From positions 4,216,001-4,280,000 of the forward strand of contig NZ_CP018863.1 of the NCBI RefSeq assembly GCF_002849715.1: 64,000 nucleotides of DNA. The letters are read 5' to 3'. The stretch comes from Arthrobacter crystallopoietes. GTDB lineage: Bacteria; Actinomycetota; Actinomycetes; Actinomycetales; Micrococcaceae. Under the pieces are notes generated by a model, which worked only from the letters and a program-made list of their open reading frames with translations, was not told the origin of the DNA and searched no databases. The translations under genes and the position numbers were made by a program. Of this stretch, positions 53,669-62,727 are shown in pieces (position 1 is the stretch's first letter; every line of letters begins with the position of its first letter).

Positions 53669-55075
53669 ATGTCAATCTCTCTAGCCGCCGAACCTGATCG
53701 GCTTCTACCTGCTGAACCCGGCGTCCGAAAGATCGCGCGCGGGCTTCTGGAACTTGTTAGTGACCTGCCGATTATTTCTCCGCACGGTCATGTGGACGCC
53801 GCTGTCCTGGACAAGAACTCCCCCTTCCCTGATCCTGCAACGTTGCTGATCAGCCCCGACCACTACGTCACCCGGCTCATTCATGCCAGCGGTGTCCCGT
53901 TGGACCGGCTGCGCGTGGGAGGATCCACCGCGGCCTCTCCCCGCGACGTATGGCGGGAGTTCGCCAAGGCCTGGCCGTTGTTTGACGGCACCGCGTCCGG
54001 ATACTGGCTGCGGTCCGAATTCGAACACGTGTTTAAGCTCGAACACGAAATCTCCGAAGCGACCGCCGACGCCACCTTCGATGCCATTCAGAGCAGGCTC
54101 AGTGAACCCGGCTTCCGCCCGCGCCAGCTCTTCAAGGACTTCAACATTGAGGTCCTGGCCACTACTGACGATCCTCTGGACAGCTTGGAGTCCCATGCGG
54201 CGCTGGCTGCGGACGCCACCTTCCAAGGTCGGGTTCTGCCTACGTTCCGTCCGGACGCGTATTTGAACATCAGCCATCCGACTTGGATCGAAAACGTCGA
54301 CCAGTTGATTACCACGGCCGGCGACGGTACCACCGGATACGCGGGCTACATCCGCGCGTTGGAAAACCGCCGGCAGCACTTCGTCGACCACGGTGCCGTC
54401 TCCGCGGATCATGGAGTCCGTACTCCGCAGACGCTCAAGCTGGACCGCGCGGAAGCGGAAAGCCTTTTCAACAAGGCCCGCCGCGGGGAAGCCACCGAGA
54501 CCGACCGCGACGCTTTCGAAGCGCACATGATGTACGAGATGGCACGCATGTCGGTCCAGGACGGTCTGGTCATGACGGTTCACCCCGGTTCATTCCGCAA
54601 CCACCATCTGCCGACCTTCGAAAAATACGGCGCTGACACCGGCCACGACATCCCCTTCGCCGTCAACTACACCGAAGCCATCCGTCCGGTCCTGCAGGAC
54701 TTCGGTACGGCAGAGGGCTTTAACCTGATCCTCTTCACCCTGGATGAAACCGTGTTTTCCCGGGAACTCGCCCCCTTGGCCGGCTTCTACCCCGCCGTCT
54801 ACGTGGGCGCCCCGTGGTGGTTCCTCGATGCACCGGATGCAATGCTGCGCTTCCGCTCTGCCATCACCGAGACCGCCGGGTTCTACCGTTCCTCCGGCTT
54901 CATCGACGACACCCGCGCCTTCTGCTCCATCCCGGCCCGTCACGACGCGTCCCGCCGGATTGAAGCTTCATTCCTGGCACGGCTTGTTGCCGAACACCGC
55001 GTTTCCGAGTCGCGTGCCGCCGAGCTCATCGTCGATATTGTCGATGCCGCACCCCGAAGGGCTTTCAAACTGTGA
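53669..55075 (+). CDS. uxaC: Glucuronate isomerase UxaC
   Basis: Converts D-glucuronate to D-fructuronate (and galacturonate to tagaturonate). The 468-residue amidohydrolase-superfamily enzyme shows the metal site SPHGHVDA near the N-terminus, plus family blocks FKLEHEIS, VHPGSFRNHHL and a late WWFLDAPDAM. The ATG at 53669 is chosen over an in-frame TTG at 53633, because the TTG lies within the LacI-type operator and lacks a ribosome-binding site. The stop overlaps the GTG of the next gene (GTGA), so the first two pathway enzymes are translationally coupled. Confidence 0.95.
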   Translation: MSISLAAEPDRLLPAEPGVRKIARGLLELVSDLPIISPHGHVDAAVLDKNSPFPDPATLLISPDHYVTRLIHASGVPLDRLRVGGSTAASPRDVWREFAKAWPLFDGTASGYWLRSEFEHVFKLEHEISEATADATFDAIQSRLSEPGFRPRQLFKDFNIEVLATTDDPLDSLESHAALAADATFQGRVLPTFRPDAYLNISHPTWIENVDQLITTAGDGTTGYAGYIRALENRRQHFVDHGAVSADHGVRTPQTLKLDRAEAESLFNKARRGEATETDRDAFEAHMMYEMARMSVQDGLVMTVHPGSFRNHHLPTFEKYGADTGHDIPFAVNYTEAIRPVLQDFGTAEGFNLILFTLDETVFSRELAPLAGFYPAVYVGAPWWFLDAPDAMLRFRSAITETAGFYRSSGFIDDTRAFCSIPARHDASRRIEASFLARLVAEHRVSESRAAELIVDIVDAAPRRAFKL

Positions 55076-56514
55076 CGGCACAAACCGCAACGCAGCCGCT
55101 CAATCGGCAGACGTACGGGGCAGGCAGCCCCGCCCCGATCCGGATTATCCACTTCGGGCTGGGCGCTTTCCACCGCGCCCACCAAGCGTGGTACACGCAT
55201 AAAGTAGACGCCAACCACGAATGGGGCATCGCCGCATTCACCGGACGTAGCCCGCAAGCTGCCGAGACTCTTGAGGCCCAGGACGGGCTTTACACCCTCG
55301 TCGAGCGGGCGGAAGACGCAGACAGCTTCGAAGTCATCGAAAGCATCAGTGCGGCGTACGACGGCGGCAACATTGCGCGGCTCGCAGAGCTACTGTCGCA
55401 ACCGACGACGGCGATCGTCACCCTGACGGTGACAGAAGCTGCGTACAACCTCGGTTCCGATGGACAGCTCGATCTAACGGCAGAGGCGGTAGCGGCCGAT
55501 GCAGCCCTGCTGAGCCAGTGGTGGAAGGCATCGGCAGCGCTCACTGGTTCCAGCGGCACGGCCCGTCGCGGAGCCCCATCGACCGCAGCGGCACGGTTGC
55601 TTACCGGCTTGGACGCGCGCCGGAGGGCAGAAGCCGGGCCAATAGCCGTTGTCTCCTGCGACAACCTCAGCGCCAACGGCACGGCCGCACGCAACGCCGT
55701 TCGCGGTTTGGCATCGGCGGTCGCACCGGAACTGGCAGGCTGGATCGATGCCAATGTGTCGTTCGTGGATACCTCCATTGACCGGATCACTCCGCGGACT
55801 ACGGATGAGGACATAGCTGGCGTAGCCGCTGCAACTGGTTTTGCCGACCAGTCACCAGTGGTGACCGAGCCCTTCCATAACTGGGTCCTCTGCGGCGATT
55901 TCCCGGCCGGCCGGCCGGCCTGGGAAGATGCCGGCGCGGTGTTCGTCGACAGGATCGAGCATTTTGAACGGCGCAAGCTGTGGTTGCTTAACGGAGCCCA
56001 CTCCCTGTTGGCCTACGCCGGCCAGTTGCGTGGCAGCGACACCGTAGCGCAAGCCTTGCGTGATCCCGTATGTGCTGCCTGGATGGACGAATTCTGGAAT
56101 GAGGCCGCGGAACACCTTACGGAGCCGGAGCTCAAGGTGGACGAGTACCGGGCGGCGCTGCTGGAACGGTTTGGCAACTCGCGCATAGCCCACATGCTGG
56201 CCCAGATCGCCATCGACGGGAGCAGCAAACTGCGCATGCGCGCCGTCCCTGTTATCCGGGCAGAACGCGCGGCCGGACGCCCGGGGCAGGCAGCCGCCCG
56301 GCTGATTGCCGCATGGATCGACTACCTGGCAATAGCCAATAACGACGGCGCAGACGTGCGCGACGCCGAGACTGACCGCATCATGCCACTGCTGGCATTG
56401 GTTGGCAGGGACCAGACCGCCGCGCTGGTGGAACTGCTGGACCCGGACTTCGCCGCAGAAGACGGCATTGTTGATATGGTCCATGCCCTGCGCGGATCGT
56501 TCCAGGACCAGTAA
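55072..56514 (+). CDS. uxuB: Fructuronate reductase (mannitol dehydrogenase family, UxuB-like)
   Basis: Reduces D-fructuronate to D-mannonate with NADH. The 480-residue long-chain dehydrogenase has the N-terminal cofactor region IRIIHFGLGAFHRAHQAW, SCDNLSANGTAARNAV, and the catalytic-lysine region ERRKLWLLNGAHSLLAYAG. The mannitol dehydrogenase family also contains mannitol and tagaturonate oxidoreductases. Direct coupling to uxaC and the following mannonate dehydratase make fructuronate the best substrate. The start is GTG, overlapping the uxaC stop. Confidence 0.93.
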   Translation: MTAQTATQPLNRQTYGAGSPAPIRIIHFGLGAFHRAHQAWYTHKVDANHEWGIAAFTGRSPQAAETLEAQDGLYTLVERAEDADSFEVIESISAAYDGGNIARLAELLSQPTTAIVTLTVTEAAYNLGSDGQLDLTAEAVAADAALLSQWWKASAALTGSSGTARRGAPSTAAARLLTGLDARRRAEAGPIAVVSCDNLSANGTAARNAVRGLASAVAPELAGWIDANVSFVDTSIDRITPRTTDEDIAGVAAATGFADQSPVVTEPFHNWVLCGDFPAGRPAWEDAGAVFVDRIEHFERRKLWLLNGAHSLLAYAGQLRGSDTVAQALRDPVCAAWMDEFWNEAAEHLTEPELKVDEYRAALLERFGNSRIAHMLAQIAIDGSSKLRMRAVPVIRAERAAGRPGQAAARLIAAWIDYLAIANNDGADVRDAETDRIMPLLALVGRDQTAALVELLDPDFAAEDGIVDMVHALRGSFQDQ

Positions 56515-56549
56515 GGGAAACGGACGCTGTGCCGGAGATCCGGCAACTT

Positions 56550-56567
56550 GTGGCAACTCCTTGCCAC
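56550..56567 (+). promoter_or_regulatory. LacI-type operator before the mannonate dehydratase gene
   Basis: GTGGCAA-CTCC-TTGCCAC is a perfect inverted repeat about 57 bases before the manD start. It shares the core TGGCAA-CTNN-TTGCC with the sites before uxaC and between lacI and dctP. Confidence 0.7.
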
Positions 56568-56624
56568 CCGGTTTCCGGCATAGCTACGGTTACTTGAAGA
56601 TTTGAAATCATTGAAAGGCCTATC

Positions 56625-57854
56625 TTGAAGATCATTGCTGCTGATGTCATTGTGACCAGCCCCAGCCGGAACTTTGTGACGCTGAAAATCACCACGGATG
56701 ACGGTGTTACCGGTCTGGGAGATGCCACTCTGAACGGCCGCGAGCTGGCCGTGGCAACTTATTTGAAGGAACACGTTGCGCAGCTGCTGATCGGCAAGGA
56801 TCCGCACCGGATCGAAGACACATGGCAGTTCCTCTACCGCAGCTCCTACTGGCGCCGGGGCCCTGTCACTATGGCCGCAATCGCCGCCGTCGACATGGCG
56901 CTGTGGGACATCAAGGGCAAGGTTGCCGGGCTGCCGGTCTACCAACTGCTGGGCGGCGCCTCAAGGACCGGTCTGCGCACTTACGGCCATGCCTCCGGCC
57001 GCGACATTCCGGAATTGTTCGACTCCATCCGGCAGCATCTGGAAGAAGGCTACAAGTCCATTCGTGTGCAGACGTCCGTGCCGGGGATCAAAGCACTCTA
57101 CGGTGTTGCTGCCCAGGCACAGGCGACGGGTGAGCGCTATGACTTCGAACCCGCCGGCCGGGGTGCGCAGCCGACCGAGGAAGATTGGGACACCCGGGCC
57201 TACCTGCGCCATCTCCCCACCGTCTTCGAAGCCGTCCGTAACGAGTTCGGCCCGGAGTTGCCGTTGCTGCATGACGGACACCACCGGATGACCCCGATCC
57301 AGGCAGCCAAGCTGGGCAAGTCACTCGAGCCGTACGATCTGTTCTGGCTTGAGGATTGCACCCCCGCTGAGAACCAGGAAGCGCTCCGGCTGGTCCGCCA
57401 GCACACCACCACCCCGCTGGCGATCGGCGAAATCTTCAACACGGTCTTCGATTTCCAGACGCTGATCAAAGAACAGCTGATCGACTATGTCCGTGCGGCT
57501 TCGACACACTTCGGCGGCATCTCCCCGTTGAAGAAGGTCATGGACTTCGCCGCCCAGTACCAGGTCAAGTCGGGCTTCCACGGCCCTACGGATGTCTCCC
57601 CGGTCGGCCTTGCAGCGCAGACTCACGTCGGGCTGGCTATCCATAACTTCGGTATCCAGGAATACATGGAGCACAGCGAGAAGACCAATACGGTGTTTGA
57701 GCAGTCCATGGTCTTTGCCGACGGTTATCTGCACCCGGGCGACAAGCCCGGACTCGGCATCGAGCTGAACGAAGAAGCCGCGGCTTCCTTCCCCTACCAG
57801 CAGGCCTACCTGCCGTATAACCGTCTCGCCGACGGCACGGTGCACGACTGGTGA
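56625..57854 (+). CDS. manD: D-mannonate dehydratase of the enolase superfamily (ManD/RspA type)
   Basis: Dehydrates D-mannonate to 2-keto-3-deoxygluconate. The 409-residue protein has the enolase-superfamily capping domain (1-120) and a barrel with acid ligands in [26 protein letters not shown] and AIGEIFN. The loop [12 protein letters not shown] is typical of ManD. The N-terminus [21 protein letters not shown] (in part) is the family start. The start codon is TTG with AAAGG seven bases upstream. It replaces the unrelated UxuA enzyme of enteric bacteria. The stop overlaps the next gene's GTG. Confidence 0.94.
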   Translation: MKIIAADVIVTSPSRNFVTLKITTDDGVTGLGDATLNGRELAVATYLKEHVAQLLIGKDPHRIEDTWQFLYRSSYWRRGPVTMAAIAAVDMALWDIKGKVAGLPVYQLLGGASRTGLRTYGHASGRDIPELFDSIRQHLEEGYKSIRVQTSVPGIKALYGVAAQAQATGERYDFEPAGRGAQPTEEDWDTRAYLRHLPTVFEAVRNEFGPELPLLHDGHHRMTPIQAAKLGKSLEPYDLFWLEDCTPAENQEALRLVRQHTTTPLAIGEIFNTVFDFQTLIKEQLIDYVRAASTHFGGISPLKKVMDFAAQYQVKSGFHGPTDVSPVGLAAQTHVGLAIHNFGIQEYMEHSEKTNTVFEQSMVFADGYLHPGDKPGLGIELNEEAAASFPYQQAYLPYNRLADGTVHDW

Positions 57855-58360
57855 CAACCTCGGGCCCCTATCATGTGGTGCTGATGGGTGTTTCCGGATC
57901 CGGAAAGTCCACCGTCGGTGAACTCCTGGCTGAGCATATCGGCGCAGAGTTCACCGACGGAGACGCCCTCCATCCGCAGGCTAATGTGGACAAGATGGAG
58001 TCGGGTCTCCCGCTCAACGATGGCGACCGCAAGCCTTGGCTCGAAAAGATCGGTGCCACGTTTGCACAGGCGCCCGGCTCCTTGGTCATTGCCTGCAGCG
58101 CCCTGAAAAAGTCCTACCGGGACCTTATCCGGGCCGCTGATTCCTCAGTAGTATTCATTCATCTCCAAGGGAGCCAGAAACTGCTCGAAGACCGCATGAC
58201 TTCGCGCAGCGGACATTTTATGCCGCCCTCCTTGCTGGAGTCCCAGCTGGAAACGCTGGAACCGCTCGATGCGACGGAACCCGGCGTCGTCCTTGACATC
58301 GCCGCTTCACCGGCAGAGTTGGCGCAGTCGGCCAAGCTATGGCTGGAAAAGACCAGCTAA
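57851..58360 (+). CDS. gntK: Gluconokinase (GntK family)
   Basis: Phosphorylates D-gluconate to 6-phosphogluconate. The 169-residue P-loop kinase has Walker [10 protein letters not shown] at about 13-21, the [17 protein letters not shown] substrate region, and [11 protein letters not shown]. It is coupled to manD by a GTGA overlap. A 2-keto-3-deoxygluconate kinase is what the pathway needs next, and no such kinase is in the window. This enzyme may serve related sugar acids or have relaxed specificity. The gene ends tail-to-tail with lacI, their stops overlapping by four bases. Confidence 0.93.
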   Translation: MTTSGPYHVVLMGVSGSGKSTVGELLAEHIGAEFTDGDALHPQANVDKMESGLPLNDGDRKPWLEKIGATFAQAPGSLVIACSALKKSYRDLIRAADSSVVFIHLQGSQKLLEDRMTSRSGHFMPPSLLESQLETLEPLDATEPGVVLDIAASPAELAQSAKLWLEKTS

Positions 58361-59367
58361 CGCTTGGTACGCCTGGCCGTTGAATTACGCACAACCAATC
58401 GGGTCGGCAGGACAACCGGCTGACCCGATTGGGACTTCGCCCCAGCGGCGAACGCCAACAGGTTATTCACCGCCGTTGTGCCCAAGGCATATAGCGGTGC
58501 CGCAATCGTCGTCAACGCTGGCGTTATCAGATCCGCGCCGTAACTGTTGTCGAAGCCCACCACACTGACGTCCTCCGGCACGCTAAACCCTTGCTGCTGC
58601 AGCGCGCGGATGAAGCCAATGGCCATCTGGTCGTTATAGGCGATTACTGCTGACGTACGATGCTGAAGCCATTCGGCGGCCACGTCCTCCCCGCCGCGAA
58701 CCGTGGGCTGAGCCGGTGCCGTGCGCCGGACATTCAGTTCAAGCTCCAGAGCAGCCTCCCGCAGGGACCGCCAACGCATGCCGTCCGCCCACGAAGCTTC
58801 CGGACCCGCCAGATAGGTGATGGTTTCGTGGCCGTGTTCGCCCAGGTGCTCTGCGGCACGGCGGATCCCCCTGGCGTTATCGGTAACCACGCTGGCGACA
58901 TCCGCCACTGCCCTGTTCATCACGATCGTCGGTTTCTGCTTGGCCATCATCCGGATGGCAGAATCCGACATACGGGAACTGGAAAGTACAATCCCGTCAA
59001 CCGTGGACATGGCCCGCTCTAACGCCTGGCGTTCGCGGCGGTCGGATTCCTGGGTGTGTGCAAGGAGCATGGTGTAGCCGGCTTCGGCTGCCGCCGCTTC
59101 GGCGCCGCGGACCATCTCCGCATACACCGGGTTCCGGATGTCGGCGATGACCAACGCGATCATGGATGTGCGCGTTCCGCCAGGCTGCCCTGACCCGTTC
59201 ATCGGCTTGGACCGATAACCGAGCTCAATCGCAGCCGCAAAAATCTTCTGCGCCGTTTCATGGCTCACCCGGCCAGGCCGAGCAAAGGCCCGCGAAACCG
59301 TGGATGAGGACACGCCAGCAACCCGGGCGACGTCGTAAATAGTCGGCGCCCCCTGAACTTCACTCAT
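58357..59367 (-). CDS. LacI-family repressor of the hexuronate cassette
   Basis: A 336-residue repressor. The DNA-binding domain starts TIYDVARVAGVSSSTVSR, with the hinge helix up to about residue 60. A periplasmic-binding-protein-like sugar domain follows, with SMIALVIADIRNPVYAEMVRGAE and VPEDVSVVGFDN. GGAGG precedes the ATG at 59367. The open frame runs on upstream but contains no signal. The operator palindrome 47 bases upstream suggests autoregulation, and matching palindromes before uxaC and manD suggest it controls the whole cassette. The inducer is probably a hexuronate or pathway intermediate. Confidence 0.92.
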   Translation of the reverse strand: MSEVQGAPTIYDVARVAGVSSSTVSRAFARPGRVSHETAQKIFAAAIELGYRSKPMNGSGQPGGTRTSMIALVIADIRNPVYAEMVRGAEAAAAEAGYTMLLAHTQESDRRERQALERAMSTVDGIVLSSSRMSDSAIRMMAKQKPTIVMNRAVADVASVVTDNARGIRRAAEHLGEHGHETITYLAGPEASWADGMRWRSLREAALELELNVRRTAPAQPTVRGGEDVAAEWLQHRTSAVIAYNDQMAIGFIRALQQQGFSVPEDVSVVGFDNSYGADLITPALTTIAAPLYALGTTAVNNLLAFAAGAKSQSGQPVVLPTRLVVRNSTARRTKR

Positions 59368-59413
59368 ACTTGTCCTCCTATAGAACATCTTACGGGCAGG
59401 CCAAGGCAATATA

Positions 59414-59429
59414 TGGCAACTGCTTGCCG
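59414..59429. promoter_or_regulatory. LacI-type operator between lacI and dctP
   Basis: TGGCAA-CTGC-TTGCCG has one mismatch to the perfect inverted repeat found before manD. It lies between the divergent lacI and TRAP transporter genes and could control both. Confidence 0.65.
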
Positions 59430-59657
59430 CGCACGCTCCATTTTTGGCTGAATCATTAGAACGCATGCTTGGCGCCACCTGCCATTCCGGTGCACGCACA
59501 ACGAGGCGTGTGCACAGATTGGGGCGGATTCGCAGCATGCATGAGGCGGCCATTCCACTGCGGCCAGCAGCTGGAACCGGCAGCAATGAAAATGGAAAGC
59601 CGCGGATTCTCCGCGGCTGCACACAATGCCCCCTCAACGGGCAGGAAAAGGTAAACC

Positions 59658-60674
59658 ATGAAGGGCAACAAAGCTTTTGCAGTGATGGGGTCCGTGGCAG
59701 CGATGGCGTTGGCACTGACAGCTTGTGGTGGCGGTTCCGGCAGCGCCGACGGCGGCGCTGACGGCAAGACCATGCGACTGGCGCTCAACCAGACCGAAAC
59801 CCACCCCTCTTACATCGCCCTGGACAGCTTCGGGGAAAGGCTGTCGGAGTCTACCGAAGGCCGCTGGGACATCGATGTCTACGCGAACGAGACCCTCGGT
59901 GCGCAGCAGGAAGCCATCCAGCTGGTCAGCGACGGAACCGTGGAGATGGCCATCGTCTCCGGTACTCAGCTGGAAAACCTCAATGAAGACTTCCGGGTCT
60001 TTAACCTGCCCCAGGTGTTCGACGACGTCGAGCACCAGATGAAGGTTGTCGGCGACGAGGAAATCACCGGCGAACTCTACTCCTCCCTTGAGGATCAGAA
60101 GATCACTGTCCTGGGCGGCTTTACCCAGGGAACGCGCAGCGTTTACAACACTGAGAAGCCGATCAACACCCCCGAGGACCTCGCGGGCATGAAGGTCCGC
60201 GTCCAGGAGTCCGACGTGCATATGAAGATGATCGAGCTCATGGGCGGCTCCGCAACACCCATGGCATTCGGCGAGGTTTATACCGCATTGCAGTCCGGCG
60301 TGCTTGATGGTGCGGAGAACAACGAAATCTCCTACCTGACGCAGAAGCACAATGAGGTTGCCGAGTACTTCTCGAACACGAATCACCTTGTTGGCCTCGA
60401 CTACCTGGTCATCAACACCGATGTGCTCGCTGAAATGTCCGAAGAGGACCGCGCGGCTTTCGATGCCGAGTGGGATGCAGCCGTAACCGAGCACACTGAA
60501 CTCTGGCTCTCCGAGACCGACGCGGCCATCAAGGAGCTTGAAGCCGCCGGCACCAAGTTCAACGACGTCGATACGGAAGCCTTCCGCACGGCCCTGCAGC
60601 CGCTCATCGACGAATACGTGACCACCGACTCCGCCAAGGCCCTGTACCAAGCCACCCGCGCCGCGGCCGAGTAA
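59658..60674 (+). CDS. dctP: TRAP transporter substrate-binding lipoprotein DctP
   Basis: Captures the substrate outside the cell and delivers it to the DctQM permease. The 338-residue protein has a signal peptide ending in the lipobox LTAC (Cys at about 23), as expected for a Gram-positive TRAP receptor. The fold contains LGAQQEAIQLVSDGTVEMAI, the substrate-binding Arg in GMKVRVQESDVHMKM and GEVYTALQSGVLDGAENN. Family, position and neighbours suggest a hexuronate such as glucuronate or galacturonate as ligand. AGGAAAAGG precedes the ATG. Confidence 0.94.
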   Translation: MKGNKAFAVMGSVAAMALALTACGGGSGSADGGADGKTMRLALNQTETHPSYIALDSFGERLSESTEGRWDIDVYANETLGAQQEAIQLVSDGTVEMAIVSGTQLENLNEDFRVFNLPQVFDDVEHQMKVVGDEEITGELYSSLEDQKITVLGGFTQGTRSVYNTEKPINTPEDLAGMKVRVQESDVHMKMIELMGGSATPMAFGEVYTALQSGVLDGAENNEISYLTQKHNEVAEYFSNTNHLVGLDYLVINTDVLAEMSEEDRAAFDAEWDAAVTEHTELWLSETDAAIKELEAAGTKFNDVDTEAFRTALQPLIDEYVTTDSAKALYQATRAAAE

Positions 60675-60707
60675 TCCCCTACTCAGAGAGTCACTGAAAA
60701 AACAGCT

Positions 60708-61214
60708 ATGCATGCCATAAAGAAATTCTTCGACAAACTGCTTGCAGTCGCCTGCGTGGTGCTGTTCGCCGTTCTCGTCGTGACGGTCGTCTGGCAGGTC
60801 TTTACGCGTCAGGTCATACAAGACCCCAGCGCATGGACCTCGGAACTGGCCCAGTATCTGTTCGTCTGGTTGGGCCTGTTCGGCGCGGCACTGGTATTCG
60901 CCGAGCGTGGTCATATCGCCGTCGATTTCGTGGTGCGCAAACTGCCCGAGCGCGCGGAGCGCGTGGTAGCCGTCTTTGTCCAGGTAGTCATCATGGTCTT
61001 TGCCGCGGTGATCCTTATCTGGGGCGGCTACCGCGTCTCCGTTCAAGCCTGGAGCCAAGCGCTTACCGGTTTGCCGGTAAACGTGGGCCCCTTGTACCTG
61101 GTGATGCCGATTACCGGCGTGATCATCATTTTCTATGCGATTTACCACACGATTGCCGTTCTGCGAGGCGAAGAGGAAGCCATCGCCGAAGACGACAATC
61201 CGGACGTTATCTAG
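60708..61214 (+). CDS. dctQ: TRAP transporter small membrane subunit DctQ
   Basis: A 168-residue protein with four membrane helices and the family segment WTSELAQYLFVWLGLFGAALVF, partly within helix 2. GHIAVDF follows in the loop. It pairs with DctM to form the sodium-driven permease. It begins 33 bases after dctP with a weak ribosome-binding site. A second ATG one codon later is possible. It ends in an acidic tail eight bases before the dctM start. Confidence 0.93.
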   Translation: MHAIKKFFDKLLAVACVVLFAVLVVTVVWQVFTRQVIQDPSAWTSELAQYLFVWLGLFGAALVFAERGHIAVDFVVRKLPERAERVVAVFVQVVIMVFAAVILIWGGYRVSVQAWSQALTGLPVNVGPLYLVMPITGVIIIFYAIYHTIAVLRGEEEAIAEDDNPDVI

Positions 61215-61222
61215 GAGAGCCC

Positions 61223-62533
61223 GTGGAAACAGCACTACTCGCCGGGCTCATCCTTCTCATCGGGATTGCAGTCCTTATCATTCTCAGCGTGCCGATCGCC
61301 GTTGCCATCGGTGTCTCGACCGTAACTGCGATCATCGCTGTTCTCGGCTTTGACCGTGCAGTCTTGACGACGTCGCAGCAAGTGTTCGCGGGGATCAACT
61401 CCTTCACCTTGCTGGCCATCCCGTTCTTTATCTTGGCCGGCGTACTGATGAACAATGGCGGCATCGCCTCCCGCCTCATTGACGCTGCCAAGGTCCTCGT
61501 GGGACGCGCACCCGGATCGCTCGCACAGACGAACATCGTTGCCAACGCTCTTTTCGGGTCGGTCAGTGGGGCCGCGGTCGCCGCGGCGGCAGCCGTCGGA
61601 ACCGTTATGGGTCCCCGCCAGGCCAAGGAAGGCTACGACCGCAGCTTTGCGGCCGCCGTGAACGTTGCCTCTGCACCGTCCGGAATGCTCATTCCGCCCA
61701 GTAACACCTTCATTGTCTACTCACTGGTCAGCAGCACGTCCATCGCCGCTCTATTCGTCGCCGGCTACGGCCCAGGTCTCCTGTGGGCGCTTGCCTGCAT
61801 GACCGTCGTCTATTTCTACGCCCGCAAACGTCCGGAACTGAAGTCGACTGAGAAGGTCTCCTTTGCGGTGGCCATTCAGACACTGCTCAAAGCAGTGCCG
61901 TCATTGTTGATGATCGTCATCGTGATCGGTGGTATCCTCGCAGGAATCTTCACGCCAACGGAATCAGCGGCCATCGCCGTCGTCTACTGCTTGGCACTTG
62001 GTTTCATCTACAAGACCATCAGGGTCAAGGATCTTCCGGGAATCCTCCTGGACGCCACCAAGACCACCGCTATCGTGATGCTGTTGGTTGGCGTGTCCAC
62101 CGCGATGTCCTGGCTGATGTCTTTCGCCCGGATCCCAGATCTGATCTCAGACAGCATTCTGGGCCTGACGGAAAACCCGACGATCATCCTGATCCTGATG
62201 ATGATCATCCTGCTCATCGTCGGAACCTTCATGGACCCCACCCCGGCAATCCTGATCTTCACGCCGATCTTCCTGCCGATCGTCATGGAATTCGGCATTC
62301 ACCCAGTCCACTTCGGAACCATGATCGTCTTCAACCTCTGCGTAGGAACGATCACGCCGCCGGTTGGAAACGTCCTGTTCGTCGGTGCCCGCGTGGCCGG
62401 GCTACGGATCGAGCCGGTGATCCAGCGGCTGGTGCCGTTCTTTATCTCGCTCATCATCGGACTGTTTGTCGTTGTGTTCGTGCCTCAGCTGAGTATGTGG
62501 CTGCCGACCGTTCTGGGGCTAGTAGCCCCATAG
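61223..62533 (+). CDS. dctM: TRAP transporter large permease subunit DctM
   Basis: A 436-residue protein with about 12 hydrophobic helices, the transport channel of the TRAP system. Typical blocks are FTLLAIPFFILAGVLMNNGGI, FGSVSGAAVAAAAAVGTVM, PPSNTFIVYSL, and the second repeat with FTPTESAAIAVVY and PTPAILIFTPIFLPI. The start is GTG with AGGAGA five bases upstream, and the frame is open long before it. It closes the dctPQM unit and a terminator follows. Confidence 0.95.
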   Translation: METALLAGLILLIGIAVLIILSVPIAVAIGVSTVTAIIAVLGFDRAVLTTSQQVFAGINSFTLLAIPFFILAGVLMNNGGIASRLIDAAKVLVGRAPGSLAQTNIVANALFGSVSGAAVAAAAAVGTVMGPRQAKEGYDRSFAAAVNVASAPSGMLIPPSNTFIVYSLVSSTSIAALFVAGYGPGLLWALACMTVVYFYARKRPELKSTEKVSFAVAIQTLLKAVPSLLMIVIVIGGILAGIFTPTESAAIAVVYCLALGFIYKTIRVKDLPGILLDATKTTAIVMLLVGVSTAMSWLMSFARIPDLISDSILGLTENPTIILILMMIILLIVGTFMDPTPAILIFTPIFLPIVMEFGIHPVHFGTMIVFNLCVGTITPPVGNVLFVGARVAGLRIEPVIQRLVPFFISLIIGLFVVVFVPQLSMWLPTVLGLVAP

Positions 62534-62558
62534 CTGAAGGAACCAGAATTTCGTGCCA

Positions 62559-62593
62559 AGAGGCCTCCGTTCAGGATTGGACGGAGGCCTCCT
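62559..62593 (+). terminator. Terminator after dctM
   Basis: Stem GAGGCCTCCGT / ACGGAGGCCTC with a 10-base loop, directly after the TRAP genes. No strong T tract follows. Confidence 0.8.
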
Positions 62594-62727
62594 GCGTTCC
62601 TCGTAGGCACCAGCATTAACTATGGCCCCAATATTCACCGGATGTTACCGTTTAACCGACGACGACCACACCGCTGCGCTCCATGGCAGCCATACCCCGT
62701 CGCTTGGGGATATACCGGAGTACACCT

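Noticed and set aside
59368..59715. N-terminal extension of the LacI-family regulator
   Set aside because: The helix-turn-helix of LacI proteins begins within a few residues of the start. GGAGG before 59367 fixes the start, and the extension would cover the operator.
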